Assembly (NCBI GenBank): GCA_026874595.1
Contig: CM049316.1
Coordinates: 1,860,001-1,924,000, forward strand
From: Sipunculus nudus
Taxonomy: Eukaryota; Annelida; Sipuncula; Golfingiida; Sipunculidae
Direction of reading: 5' to 3'
Length of the DNA: 64,000 bases
In this document: piece after piece, positions 33,501 through 47,100 of the stretch
Numbering within the stretch: the stretch's first letter is position 1
How the letters are laid out: every line of letters starts with the position of its first letter
The notes under the pieces: model-generated
Seen by the model: the letters and a program-made list of their open reading frames with translations, nothing else
Told to the model about the DNA's origin: nothing
Database searches by the model: none
Position numbers and translations under genes: made by a program

Positions 33501-34797
33501 TTACGAATCATTCGATGCTGACAGGGACAGTATACGTTAAGAGTGCTTACTTTTTCAATTATTACAACAAAGACCATATATACTGTGTTTTACTGAGCGG
33601 TAATACAATATAATTCATTTAAAATCAATCAAGTTTGTATTTCCGCTAAGATAAGGCGAGGTGAAGAAAAGTTCAATATAGAATTCAATATTTAATTATT
33701 CATATCCGTAAGCAAGATGTCAAAGCCTAAAGAAACTGAAATATTATACCTGAACGGCGGATTCGAAGCCATGGCTGAGAAATCACTCAAATAGAAATGT
33801 TAAGGTCTGCATGCACTGCATTGTGGGTACCTTATTATTTAAAAAATACAAACAAATATGAGCTTGGTATATAGAAACACGCTTTTTGTACATTTTTTTC
33901 AGCTTTTGATTTTATTGAAATGGTGGTTCTTTTATCGCATATGTATTTGACCATTATAAATGAAAATATGCTAATAATGATTACTGTGTTTTCGGGCAGG
34001 TACGCTGGGGGGGGGGGGGGGGTGCAGCCCCTAAAGCCCAAGTCTTGATCCAGCTATAACTATAGCTCAGATTACCTTTAGTCAACTTATCTAAATGTAA
34101 ATGATTGATATCCATAAATAAACGGTTTAAATATTTCGATCATCATGATTTTTCTTCTGCAAAATGCTCTGCTTGGATCTTAAAGCCACTGTTCACATGC
34201 CTTATTTATAGAATTTTTGTGATACCGGCCAACTCTGCATATACATATTAATAATTGTAGGTAATCCTTGCTTGGAAACGTTCTTATAACGCAAATTTGA
34301 CATATAAACATTTTGTCTACAGGCTACTTGTACACAAGGTACTTGAGCCAGTGTTAACATACAGATAAAAACATGTAACAAATTTATTGAATGACCCCTG
34401 GTTGATGTTCGTTAGAGCATGTGAAGCAATGCAATATTTGTCATTTACAGAACTCTCTGAATTGAAGCCAGATGTCTTTGCCGGAAGTCTTTCTATTATT
34501 ATCGGTGGCCGACCATAGCCCATGTGATCAACACGTGGATATAAACAAAAGGCACCAACACCCACTACCCTGTGGGATTGGCTGATTTTTATTAAAGGTT
34601 CAATAGATTATGTTCATTTGACAGACGTCAGATACAGGAGTCGGTCCCTTTAACTTTGTTTTGCTTTACGTCAATAAAGCATCGAACGGTTCGTACAACG
34701 CCCACGTGGACTTATTTTTTTTTCATTGAAATTTTATCTCATGATAATATCTCGAGATCTCGACTAAACATCTCGAGCGTTTGAGGTATGTGGTGGT

Positions 34798-34800
<3 letters not shown>
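33501..34800. other. Intergenic sequence with poly-G and a second TCTCGAGA block
   Basis: A poly-G run lies near 34008-34021 and the TCTCGAGATCTCGA block at 34742-34778. No gene is supported. Confidence 0.5.
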
Positions 34801-34843
<43 letters not shown>

Positions 34844-34952
34844 ACATATACTTTTATATATCAACATATACTTTTACTGATACAATTCCCAATGGTAATT
34901 TCTACTGGTACAATTGCCAATCATACCAGATTACAATTTGTACTATTACATG

Positions 34953-35001
<49 letters not shown>
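34801..35001. repeat. Two (TA)n microsatellites around a 115-bp spacer
   Basis: (TA)n at 34801-34841 and 34956-35001. The spacer contains a repeated ATATCAACATATACTTTTA word pair. Confidence 0.95.
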
Positions 35002-35007
<6 letters not shown>

Positions 35008-35515
35008 TATACTAATATTTTTCATTCCAATCAGATCTGTTGTCCAAGATGAATAAATGAACAAAATATATTTAAATATATTTGCTGTGTAGAGTTATCA
35101 ATAAATAATATATTAATTACTGCATTTGCAATGCGTACATGTTTCACAGACACCTCAGACGTCTAATAAGTTACGGGGCTAAAGTTTTCTGGGATGTCTC
35201 CTGGCAAACTCCGATATATCATCCTAAGGATGTAGCTCAATGTATCTGCATGTGAACTGACATCAGTTCCACACCAGCGAATCTCCCGTTCCCAAATATT
35301 ACGGTAGTAAATCGTGATGTAAACAAATGTGGGTTTTTTTTTAGAAAACTTTATACCAGTCACAGGAATTTTATGATTAGGCAAAGAGAAATCCCGGGAT
35401 AACGGAAAGTACCAAACGGGAGGACCGGGGATGGGGGTATGTCCCTGTGGGCCTACTTGGCTAAGCCCCTTGTGGTTAGGTTATTATTATATCCCTCCGT
35501 CAGAGAAATTGTGAG
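35002..35515. other. Intergenic sequence; 73-codon minus-strand frame of unknown nature
   Basis: The minus-strand frame 35163-35384 (EREIRWCGTDVSSHADTL) reads more like protein than its neighbours, but I recognise no family and see no splice sites tying it to a gene. It could be an old exon or repeat fragment. Confidence 0.25.
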
Positions 35516-36115
35516 CGTCCGTCCGTCTTTACGCCGTCCGTCCGTTACAGATAAGATGTAAACGCAAAAACTCAAAAAGAATTTGAAGTTTAGTCACCAA
35601 ACATGCAGCATTGATGCATCTTATCAAGGGCTAAAACATGGATGATCTTGACACTTTTTTTCAAGATAACAGTGTCGATAATGCTAAACTGATGTTATCA
35701 CAATAACTGGAATAGATTTTTAGGTACAGTCAGCACATTTGCAGCTTTGATGCACTTTACCAATGACTAAGTCAAGTTCGAACATGGATGACCTTGACGC
35801 ATTTTTTCAAGGTCACAGCGGCGATAATACTAAAATTATTTAAACGAAAAAACTCAAAAACAGTTTTAGGTGTAGCAACCAAACTTGTTGCATTGATGCG
35901 TCTTATCAAGGGCTAATTCGAGTTCGGATACTGATGACCTTGAAACATTTTTCACGGTCACAGAGGCAAATCTTTAAATAAATGTAACGCATTAACTCAA
36001 AAAGAATTCGAAGCACAGTCATCAAACTTGCAGCATTGACCTACCTCATCAAGGCTAGGTCAAGTTCGAATATGGATAACCATGATGCAGTTTTCAAGTT
36101 CACAGTAAACTTGGT
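35516..36115 (+). repeat. Four diverged ~150-bp tandem repeats
   Basis: Units share ACTCAAAAAGAATT, a GCAGCATTGATGCATCTTAT word, CAAGTTCGAACATGGATGAC and CTTGACGCATTTTTTCAAGG. Divergence between units is high, so the array is old. Confidence 0.8.
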
Positions 36116-37029
36116 GGGTGACATTGACCCATCTCAAATTTCATATATAGGTGTTCACAATTTTTCCAGCTATATCCACAACAGATAGGGGACATAATAG
36201 ATCTGTTCCACAGATCAACTTTTCCCTTGAATATTCTTGGTTGACTTAATTTGTTTTAATTTTACGACGGGCTCAAGCTATTTTCTTAGCCAAAGAACAT
36301 ATTTTTCTCTTTTTCATGTCGCAGTAGATTCGATCCTCTTATGAATCTTATTTTCAGGTCTCATAAAATCTATCCTCATTAACTTCAGGAACTGACAAGG
36401 AAATTTCCCAGAGAGATAGATTTATATATTGTATGTATTAAGGGTTTTAGTTTTCCTCCAGCATCTGGCCATACCAGGCAATTCTAATGAATCTCATCAG
36501 TCCTTTAAGTTTGGCTGGATTCTTCGTTTACTTCCTGAATCGATAGATTTCTAAATTACTTACAATATATTTAAATTCAATTACAATATATTACAACATA
36601 AAACGCATTTCTCACATTCACTACTGTCGTGTGAGTAAGTTCTCTGGAAATGTTTTAGTTAAACATTTCATTACCTGTTAGTATTTCATTTCTCTAACTG
36701 CGAAAGTACTTTCCTTTTACTTTTAAATTTTAACTGCTCGCTTATAATGAATAATGAGGATAAGATAACACTGCATTAATCCAGTGTTGTAATTTACTAA
36801 TATAGATAGTGGGATAAAGTTGTCTTAGCTTGGTTAGCAAAAGTGAAAATCCCAGACCACAAAATTATGAAAGAACTCCAATTTTAACATTCAAAATGGG
36901 ACGAACTATTTGCCTTTAATAATGCAATAACTGTTACTGCTGAGATAAATGTTGTGGCATAATGAGAGGATTGTAAATGTATTCTGAATAATAAAGGTCC
37001 GTAACCTTTTACTTTTATAAATTTCGTTA
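36116..37029. other. Intergenic sequence, nothing recognised
   Basis: AT-rich, with only short frames. It could contain the promoter or a 5' non-coding exon of gene B, but no signal is clear. Confidence 0.4.
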
Positions 37030-37830
37030 TATGTATAAATAATTACGTGAAAGTTGATTACAACATTTGGTATACTATAATTTTCTTAAGCATTTTACAT
37101 TTGAACACAAATATAAAACAATAGTGGCATTCAAGATGAACAATGAGAGAATAATTTTTTTCAGGGGCAAGATAAAAGTGGCCACTAGTTTTTATTATAA
37201 TAGTGACCGTTATTACAATAGTGGTTGCACAACCCGGTCATTATTGTAATAACGTTCACTTTTGTAATAATTTTCTTTATTGGTATAATAAATGATGTAA
37301 GAGTGGATTATAACATTTGGGATACTACACTTCTGCAGCATTTTAGACTTGAACACAAATATAAAACAATGGTGGCATTTCAAGATGAACGACGATAGAA
37401 TTATTTCTTCAGTGGTGAAATAAAGTGGCCGCTAGTTTTTATAACATTAGTGACCGTTATTACAATAGTGGTTTCTCGATACGGTCACTAATGTTATAAA
37501 GTTCACTAGTGTAATAACATGTAAAATACAAACTGATGCGTTTTTGGGGATACTGAGTTTAAATTGTGTGGTTTTTTTCGTGAAATGTCATTTGTTTGGA
37601 AGATTCTATACTAATCTGGGAAAAATTTCCGCCTGCAACATCAACCTCTATTAATATAAAAAAAATTTACAATAGTGATTGCATTTGCAACCACAATTGT
37701 AATAATTATTACATTAGTGACCGTTATTACAATAGTGGTTGGCAATAACTGGCCCTTACCAACCACTTTTGCAATAATTATTACAATAGTGAACGTTATT
37801 ACAATAGTGGTTGCAACAAACCACTGCGAT
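37030..37830 (-). repeat. Palindrome-bounded repeat array, inverted copy 2
   Basis: This is the reverse-orientation counterpart of 20670-21600, with the same TTATTACAATAGTGACCG/GGTCACTAATGTTATAA junctions (37190-37260, 37440-37515, 37670-37815), the same unit interiors and the same flank (ACAAACTGATGCGTTTTTGG, GGGAAAAATTTCCGCCTGC). It ends about 130 bp before the gene B ATG. Confidence 0.85.
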
Positions 37831-37957
37831 GCATTCCTCAATATTTCTTGTATCACGAATCAAGTAGGTTTATCAGCCCAATTATCATTGCCAACTAAGT
37901 CGGGTTGTCAAGGCTACAGTTTATGCTTATTGTACAATTTGATTTATTTAAATTCAG

Positions 37958-38154
37958 ATGGGTAAGGCTAAAGGAAGCGGCCGATATGACATGTTTGGTC
38001 AGAGGAGATCGATGTTAGTGATCGGGATCTGTCTGTTGGTGATCGCTCTTGTCGTGGGGCTGGCGGTCGGAGTCCCTCACCCAAAACGCCGCCGCTCTGA
38101 GTCACACCTAGATGTCGCCACAAGAGTGCTCACTTCGTATCCTCTTGTTGATGG
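37958..38154 (+). CDS. Gene B exon 1: cytoplasmic tail, membrane anchor
   Basis: It encodes residues 1-66. The basic start ([15 protein letters not shown]) is followed by a ~22-residue hydrophobic segment ([20 protein letters not shown]) and a basic PKRRR. It ends in phase 2 at GATGG|GTATGT. The ATG sits immediately after TTCAG, so this is probably the first coding exon but not the first exon. Confidence 0.88.
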
Positions 38155-41100
38155 GTATGTGACTTACAGATTAACGGTTAATAAAACAGATGAGTAAAAA
38201 TAAACAACGGTATGTCAAAAATATATGTGGAGATACAATCCGGGGCATAGTTACCTTAGGGATAAGAACCTGTTAGTTTTACAATAAGCATTTGACTTTG
38301 TGCATATATCCTTAATCAGATGAGTAATACTTAAACTTATAATCCCCTTCGTGATTAAGTCTTATACAAGTAAACTCTAGCCCACGCATTTCCACATTAC
38401 GTTGATGACATGATGATGTCTTTTCTTGGTAAAGAGATGCTTCTTATTTATGTAATGCACATGTAATATATGACTGTCTACAATTTAGCAGTTAATTCCT
38501 TATTTAACATCAAGGCGCAAAGGTAATGTGTTTCGTCAGCGTCGGTTTCTTCCTTGGCATCTTTACTCAAAACTTAACTGTTATTAACGGATTTAAATGA
38601 TTTTTTGAAGGTTAGGGAAACACCCAAGCAATTTCGAAGGTAATCTGGGTCATAACAACTTGTAGTCCATGGGCTAGGAGGGGTCACCGTGCACCCCCTT
38701 TGGGATTTTATGACATAGGTATATTTCGATCCCCAAGTATGTTTAATTAATGAATTAAGATGTTAACATTGATTATTTTGGGATACACTACCCTTTTAGG
38801 CCATATAAAGACAACCGAGTCTTTACGCGCGCACCCGTGGACAGGTAGCCTCGATAAGGGGGTAGGGGTATGTAAATGCTTATAGCTCGCTTAATATTTG
38901 ACATATTCACTTCAAATAAACTGCATTATGTTTGCAAATAGTGAGGAAAAGTCACTGACAACAATATTATTGTTAAATGTATTATGTATTTTTGTTGATT
39001 AAGCAATTCATCACTATACTTATAAAATATCCAAAAAGAAAATTGAATTTAACAGTTTTTTCTTTCATTTTCCCAACATTTTTTTTTATTTTCGAGATGA
39101 TGTTGCATTTCTAAATTTCTACTGCATTAATACATTAATTCCTGACATCCCTGCAATTTCTGAGGACAAAATTATAATTATTTGACCATATACACCTGCA
39201 GTGAATGATCTATTGTCCATTCTATATACACTCTGTATATAAGATGAATGTTGTGTTCCATGTTCCTGTCGAGATGTAATTAATTTTTCACTGTAATCCT
39301 TCCCTAATACTATAAATACAATATTAAATAATGTATATAATGTATAATAATGTTACTCTCCTGAACCTTTATGTGTTTATTGGCTTTAATAATAAGATGA
39401 GCCGTCTCTGGAATAATATATCAGATAAATAATCACAAATAATAATTATATGAAAATTCTAATAGGTAGGAAATCAATCCGTTATGCTGATCTATCTGAA
39501 GTATTGTAAATTTGTACACAAAAATGGAAGATCAAATATTAACAATTTACTTACTATGAAGCTTAGTGTATTAGACTCGTATACAGTATAAGTAGCGTGT
39601 TGTATACTACAATATCAACACAAGGTTTAAAGTCATGTCAAAGGGAGAAAGAACAGGAAGGCATGTGCAACCGTATAAATTATTACTCAGAATCAATAAT
39701 TAAGGTGTCTACAGCTTAATAACATACTTTGGTGTTGCTTGATTTTTTTATGTATTTATTGATTTGATTTTCATATTTTTGTTACAATTATTTAATGACT
39801 GAGTCATTACTTGCCTTGTTATATTCAAATGCCTCACCATGTCGCTTTCAGATTTTCTTGCAAGGAAACGTTCTTGATCATTTAAATTGTAAACAAATCA
39901 CAGATTCCAATCTAAATGTATATTGATGGATCAGAGTGAACACTTTTTATGATTTCTTTTCAATGCGGTCGTAAGTAATGGAAGGACATGGTATAGAAGT
40001 ACATGTATTAACAGCAGCGAAAAAGCAGAGGAGCGAAGGTTTCACAGTGACAGTACAATACAGGGAGGGGATCATATCTGTGCTAATCAATGAGAAGAAT
40101 CTATTTTAGAACATACGTATGATTTCTCATTGTAAAAATTACGAAAATTAACGAAGGAAACGGAGAGAAGCTATGGGTTCTAAACAGAAATGGACAAAGC
40201 CTGTGCCCTTACACTGGACACAGTATAAAGGTACAGATACCATCGAGATTACTAACAAATATACAGTCTCCGACGTCTAAATCCAGGTGTAGTATATATG
40301 TTTGTGCTATATATTTTATTTTACTTCGGTACAACTCAGCTTCTGTAAAGTTGTGTGGTAGACATAAAGTAATGGCATGAGATTCCACCTGTTTATGACA
40401 CCATTTCAAAAGAAATGGGTTTTATATATACCCCCATGAAAATTCGAGTGGATTCATCCTCTAGCTCCTATGCATTTTTGTCTTCAATAATTCGTTATTT
40501 ATGAAGAGGCATTCTGCAATTTCAGTGCTAACTTCTGAAATTATAAAATGGAAGATCATGGATATTATATTGCCTTTAGAAGATGGATCGCGTTTATACT
40601 CAAGACAGACTTTAAGGCCTATAACCTCAGAACGATTCAACACGAATGGCGGAGCTGTCATAGGAATCATGTAGCGAGATTAATTGCCTGCAAACAATTT
40701 TGTAAAATATCCATATCCTTAAAAGTACAAATAAGGGTGGGCATGACACGAATTCATTTCGCTCAGATAATCCTGTACACTCGCCTTCCTATGCCAATCC
40801 TCAAAATACATGTTTTTAATGTGCGGTTGTCTCTCTCTGTTCCATAAAAGGGTAGTGTATCCTAAAATAATCAATTTTAATATCTTAATTCATTAATTAT
40901 ACATATTTTGGGATCTAAAAAATACCTTTTCATAAAATTCCAGAAGGGGTGCACAGTGACCCTTCCTATATATTGGCCTAAATATGATTATTTTTGTATA
41001 ATTATTATATGTAAAAAATGGCTCAAGAAAGGGTTTCCTTTATTTTTAAAACCAATAAACACCTTCAGGTTCAGACAATTAACAATTCATAGTATCAAGG

Positions 41101-44100
41101 AAGCATCACAGTGAAAATTAATGCATCTGGAAGGGGAACAAATAAGACCCCATCCGTCTTATAAACAAGCGATACCATAAAATAGAATTAACAAAGGGTC
41201 ATTCATTGCAGGTGTATATGGTCAAATATTCATAATTTTATCCTCAGAAATCGTAGGAATGTCAGGAACTAATGTATTAATGAAGTAGAAATTTAGAAAT
41301 GCAACATCATCTCGAAAATAAACTACTGTTGGGAAAAATGAAAGAAAAAGCTGTTAAATTCAATTTTCTTTTTGGATATTTAATAAGTATAGTAATTAAT
41401 TGCTTAATCAACAAAATACATAATACATTTATATGATTATTTTTGTCACTGACTTTTCTACACTATTTGCAAACATAATGCAGTTTATTTGAAGTGAATA
41501 TGTCAAATATTAAGCGAGCTATAAGCATTTACATACCCCTACCCCCTTATCAAGGCTACCTGTCCGCGGGTGCGCGCGTCAAGACGTGGTTGTTTTTAAA
41601 TGGCTCTAAAGAGTAGTGTATCCCAACATAATCAATGTTTACATCTTAATTCATTATTTGGACATACTTTGGGATCTAATTATACATATGTCATAAAATC
41701 CCAGAGGGGGTGCACGGTGACCCCTCCTAGCCCATGGACTTTTGTTTTTCTGTAAATAATTCTTTACAATTTCGAAAAAAAAGGTGATTTGTTTGTCCCT
41801 GCCATAGCCGAGAGTCATTCTCCCGTGTATGAACTTCCATGCTGTGCTGCAGCATATATCAGGGGGTTTAAGTGAACGGGATTAAAGTGCCCATCGCGCA
41901 AAATGTAAACCGCAGCAGTTGGGGGTGATGCAACAGATGGTTGGTGCGCCGTTACACAATTTCTCTCAACAGCGCTGTTTGATTACTGTTCAGTGTTTAA
42001 TGTGTTTTACTGATAAGCTTTCATTGCACTCATACAGATATTTTTCTACTTCTCTTTTTACGTAGCTATTTATATAATTATTCACAAGATTGTAATTATT
42101 ATATAGTATCAATTTTTATCTGTATTCTTAGAACCGGTACTTGCAGTTTCCTTTTGAATAGTTAAGTTATTTTAATATAGTGCTGAAAATCTACCGTTGT
42201 TAGTGTTACTTCACCGCTCTTTCACAAATGTTAAAAAAAGGTTCATGCAAAAAACGATCTTATATTACAGATGTTCTCATTTGAATACATGTTCTTTTCC
42301 TAGGCATAACGACCTTCCGTGGCAGTACCACTCACGCGTCCAAAACCACGTGGACGAGCTGGATCTCCATGGTGACCTGCGCACGGTGTGGGCGGGGTCT
42401 CAGACAGACATACCTCGACTTAAACAAGGTCACGTGGGCGCCCAGGTCAGTCTTCTATTTTGTCCTACATCCTATAAAAGTACTTGATCATAGGATTTTA
42501 GAAATACTAACCTTGGAGCGCAGTGCATTAATTTATCGGTGATCTGTATAACTAATAGTTTGATGATTGAAATACATTTCTGGAATAAAAAACGTATGTT
42601 CTTTGATATATCGTTTGTAGATTTGCATTATCAAGTCATATTCAGCCATTTCGTATAAGAAATTCAACAAACTCTGCTTGGGGGGGGGGGGGGGGGGGGG
42701 GATAATGTCAAGGAAGTGCTTCATTTTATATTAGAATGGTTTGAGTGACCGACGCTATAAAACATCTTATACAGATCAATGTGATCACATATACGGATAT
42801 AAAAACATACTAATTTCCAATTTATTCACATTTGAATGATCAATTGGAAGGCTTTACCCAGAATCATTTTTCTGTCTTTCCCGGTTCGCAAATCGTTTTC
42901 CTTTTTCCTGTTAGGTCATATATAGCTCAATGTGGCATATACAATTTAGCTTTATTTTCACATATACGTATATAAATCATACTCAGTTTCCAATTTTTTT
43001 TTTATTTCACGTTGGAATGATCGACTGGAATGCTTTACCTAAATTTCCTTGTTCCCTTGTTTCCCTGTTAGTTCTGGTCATTGTATACGAAGTGCGCACT
43101 ACAAAATAAAAACGCTGTCGTGGAAGCCCTGAACCAGGCAGATATCATCCACCGCATCATCCGAAAATATCCAGACACATTTCAACTGGTTACAACTGCA
43201 GAAGGTGAGTATTTTCTAATACACCATTTTTTCTATGAAATGGCTAACTAGGAATTCCGTGTTCTCCGATTCCGTGAATTTTAGCGAATGAGGGCTTCAT
43301 AACAAGATCTTACGCATAAGATTTACACTAGAATTTTAATTCTCTTCGAGTGCGATGCTTACTATATACAATTTAAGTAATATCCACAATAAATAGTATG
43401 TCAGTGTTTACACGTTCATCAGGAAATGATCCACCATGGAAAAAATACCATGGAAAGAATAGAAAACACCACACTTATCGAGCGCTTAAGTTGTCTAGTT
43501 TCACACTTTATAACAGCATGCATTTCGCTTAGTTTAAAGTTGATTTATATCAAAACACAAGCTTAGTAGGAATTAACATGCATGGTCGAATCTGTATACT
43601 AAATTTAACTTAAAGATGTCCAAGGTTATTAATGCGAGATTATTCAAGACAGAGTAAATATTAAAACACATGTATATGAATAGTAAGGGCAAATAGACCT
43701 TTGTGTCTACGTTATTAGCAACAATATTTGATCAATAAAAAGGGTATTCCTGGATGCCTAGAAAAAAAAATTGAAGTACAATTACTACCGAGTTTGGAAA
43801 TCGTAATAAACATTTCTCTGTTGACTTCATGTCTTTGTGAACTATTATTTGCACATATCACAAAAATGAACTCAATTTCATTGGCGGATTTAGACGCAGA
43901 GGCGCGCGCCAGCGGTTTTAGACCTCAAACTCTGGTAAAATGAAACCAAACAGGGCCGTGTGTGTTTACCTGTGTCAGGGTGATGACCCCTCCCCTCTCC
44001 TTTTAAGACATTGTATCCACCCTGCATTTGTATACCAATCCCCCTGTGTTAAACCTCGATGTATGTAAACAGATGCTTAACTTTGCTGTTTAAACTGACG

Positions 44101-47100
44101 ACGACAGGTATTTTGGGAGCACACCAGGAAGGGATGATCGGCAGCCTGATAGGCATGGAAGGCGGTCACATGATTGACAGTAGTCTGGCGGCACTGCGCA
44201 TGTTCTATGACCTCGGGGTCAGATACATGACACTCACTCACAACTGCAACACGCCATGGTAAGAATACTGTCTCAGTCATTAAAATATTTCTGGGTATTA
44301 TCTGGGCATTATTGCGACGTAGCTTTATATGATTAATTTAATAGTATAATAATATGATAATGGATAATAAACTGAGGGTATTTGGAATAAATGTGCCTAT
44401 TAGCCTTATTCCTATTGCTCCATTTTTCTCTAGTGATCGGATGATATTAAATAGTTATTCAAACACCTTGTATCAAATATGTTTTAATAGTTTGATAAAG
44501 ACATTGGCATTCCTGTATTTGCTAGTTTGACAGGTAATGAATAATATGGACACTTCTCTTTTGAGGGCCGAGTGCTGGTTAGTAGACCAAGAAAACGACC
44601 CTGAGCTGCGTGGATTGTCATCGTTTGGAGAGGTCTGTACGGGTGTGTTTGTGCATGAGTTTTCACTTGATAGTTTATAAAAACGTCTCTAATTCATATT
44701 CTCTAATAACTAAATCATTCATCTGCATTTCTACAGGTCGTTGCGGTCAGGTCTGTAAATTTTTAAATCGGGTGATTTAGTTTAACGATTATTTAATTTC
44801 TATGTATTTTCAATCTGCTAAGGTCTTTAATATCTACATTGTATTCTGAATTTTCGTTTAAATCAGTGTCCTCTGTTTTCTAAGCGAGTCATTCTGGAGA
44901 TGAACCGGCTTGGGATGTTGGTTGATCTGTCACACGTTTCCAAGGTTACGATGTTCGATGCGCTGCGCGTCGCCAAGGCCCCCGTCATCTTCAGTCACAC
45001 GTCTTCGTTCACTTTGTGTAACCACTTCCGGAACGTCCAAGACGACGTGCTGAGGGAGGTGGTAAGTCGAACATTCCGCCATCTCTGGCTGTCTCACGTC
45101 ATTTGTCTTGTATAACCATAACTTGCCGTGAGTACACAACATTTATATTGGACTGGTTGTCAATAATGATGAAGATATTTGTTTCCACGTCTATGTTTTC
45201 AGTGCAGGTCGATAGATTATATTATTTTACAGGAGAAAAACGTTACTAAACCATAACTGAACATCTAGGAGCCAGTTAAAGCTAACACATAACGGTGTGA
45301 CTGTGAACAGAAAGAGGCGAATGTTCTGAAAAATTAACCATTCTCCACTTCTCACATGTGCCCACATATTTCAGGTCAGACATGTTAGTGACGGACATTA
45401 GTGTAGTTGTCATGCCAGTTTGTCTTGATGGACATTAGTGAAGTTGCCATGCCAGTTTGTCTTGATGGACATTAGTTTAGTTGTCATGCAAGTTTGATTT
45501 GGTGGACAAAAAGTGCCATGCCTGTTTGATTTGGTGAACATAAGTTAAGTTGCCATGTCAGTTTGTTTTGGTGGACATTAGTTTAGCTGCCATGCCTGTT
45601 TTTCTTGGTGGACACTCGTTTAGTTGCTATGCCTGTTTGTATTGGTGGATATAAGTTACCATGCCAGTTTGATTTGGTGGACATTAGTTGTCATTCCATT
45701 TGTCTTGGTGGACATTGGTTGCCATGCATGTTTGTCTTTGTGGACATAAGTTGCCATGCCTGTTTGTCTTGGTGGACCTTTGTTTAGTTGCCATGCCAGT
45801 TTATATCACAAGCGAGAATGGTCAGGTGCCTAATTGGTGGTTACATTAATTATATCTTGGTTGATGACTATCTAGGGGAACACCGTGAAGGACAATATAT
45901 TTTAACGGATTTCATTGTCCATATGAATATAGTCTTCTGGTAAACATGTGAAAGTTATCCCTTTATTCGTCATTTCAGAAAAGCAATGGAGGCATTGTCA
46001 TGGTGAACTTCTACAGCCTCTTCATCAATTGTTATCCAAACAACCAGACCCAGGCCACTCTGAATCAGGTCGCTGGTAGGTTAACCTCTGTACAAGACCC
46101 AGGCCACTCTGATTTAAGGCCTGTGGTAGGTTAACCTCTGTACCAGACCCAGGCCACATTGAGTCAAGTCGCTGGTAAGTTAACCTCTGTACCAGACCCA
46201 GGCCACATCGAGGCAAGTCGCAGGTAGGTTAACGTCTGTACCAGACTCAGGGCACTCTGAGTAAAGGCTCTGATAGGTTAACGTCTGTACCATACCCAGG
46301 CAACTTTGAGTCAAGTCGCAGGTAGGTTAACCTCTGTACCAGACTCAGGCCACATCGAGTCAAGTCGCAGGTAGGTTAACGTCTGTACCAGACTTAGGCC
46401 ACATCGAGTCAAGTCGCAGGTAGGTTAACGTCTGTACCATACCCAGGCTACTTTGAGTCAAGTCGCAGGTAGGTTAACCTCTGTACCAGAGCCAGGCCAC
46501 ATCGAGTCAAGTCGCAGGTAGGTTAACGTCTGTACCAGACCCAGGTCACATCGAGTCAAGTCGCAGGTAGGTTAACGTCTGTACCATACCCAGGCTACTT
46601 TGAGTCAAGTCGCAGGTAGGTTAACCTCTGTACCAGAGCCAGGCCACATCGAGTCAAGTCGCAGGTAGGTTAACGTCTGTACCAGACTCAGGCCACATCG
46701 AGTCAAGTCGCAGGTAGGTTAACGTCTGTACCATACCCAGGCTACTTTGAGTCAAGTCGCAGGTAGGTAAACCTCTGTACCAGAGCCAGGCCACATCGAG
46801 TCAAGTCGCAGGTAGGTTAACGTCTGTACCAGACCCAGGCCACATCGAGTCAAATCGCAGGTAGGTTAACGTCTGTACCATACCCAGGCTACTTTGAGTT
46901 AAGTCGCTGGTAGGTAACCTCTGAAACAGTCCCAGGCCACTCTGAGTCAAGCCGCAGGTAGGTTAACCTCTGTACCAGACCCAGGCCACGTTGAGTCAAG
47001 TCGCTGGTAGGTTAACCTCTGTACCAGACCCAGGCCACGTTGAGTCAAGTCGCTGGTAGGTCAACCTCTGTACCATGCCCAGGCCACTTTGAGTCAAGTT

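Larger units (their letters stand above)
38155..42303 (+). other. Gene B intron 1 (4.1 kb)
   Basis: The donor is GTATGT and the acceptor TTTTCCTAG. It contains a 3.1-kb element with long inverted arms (38664-41740) and no coding sequence that I recognise. Confidence 0.85.

Noticed and set aside
35163-35384. 73-codon minus-strand frame as a gene
   Set aside because: Protein-like composition but no recognised family, no splice sites and no partner exons; left as unknown.
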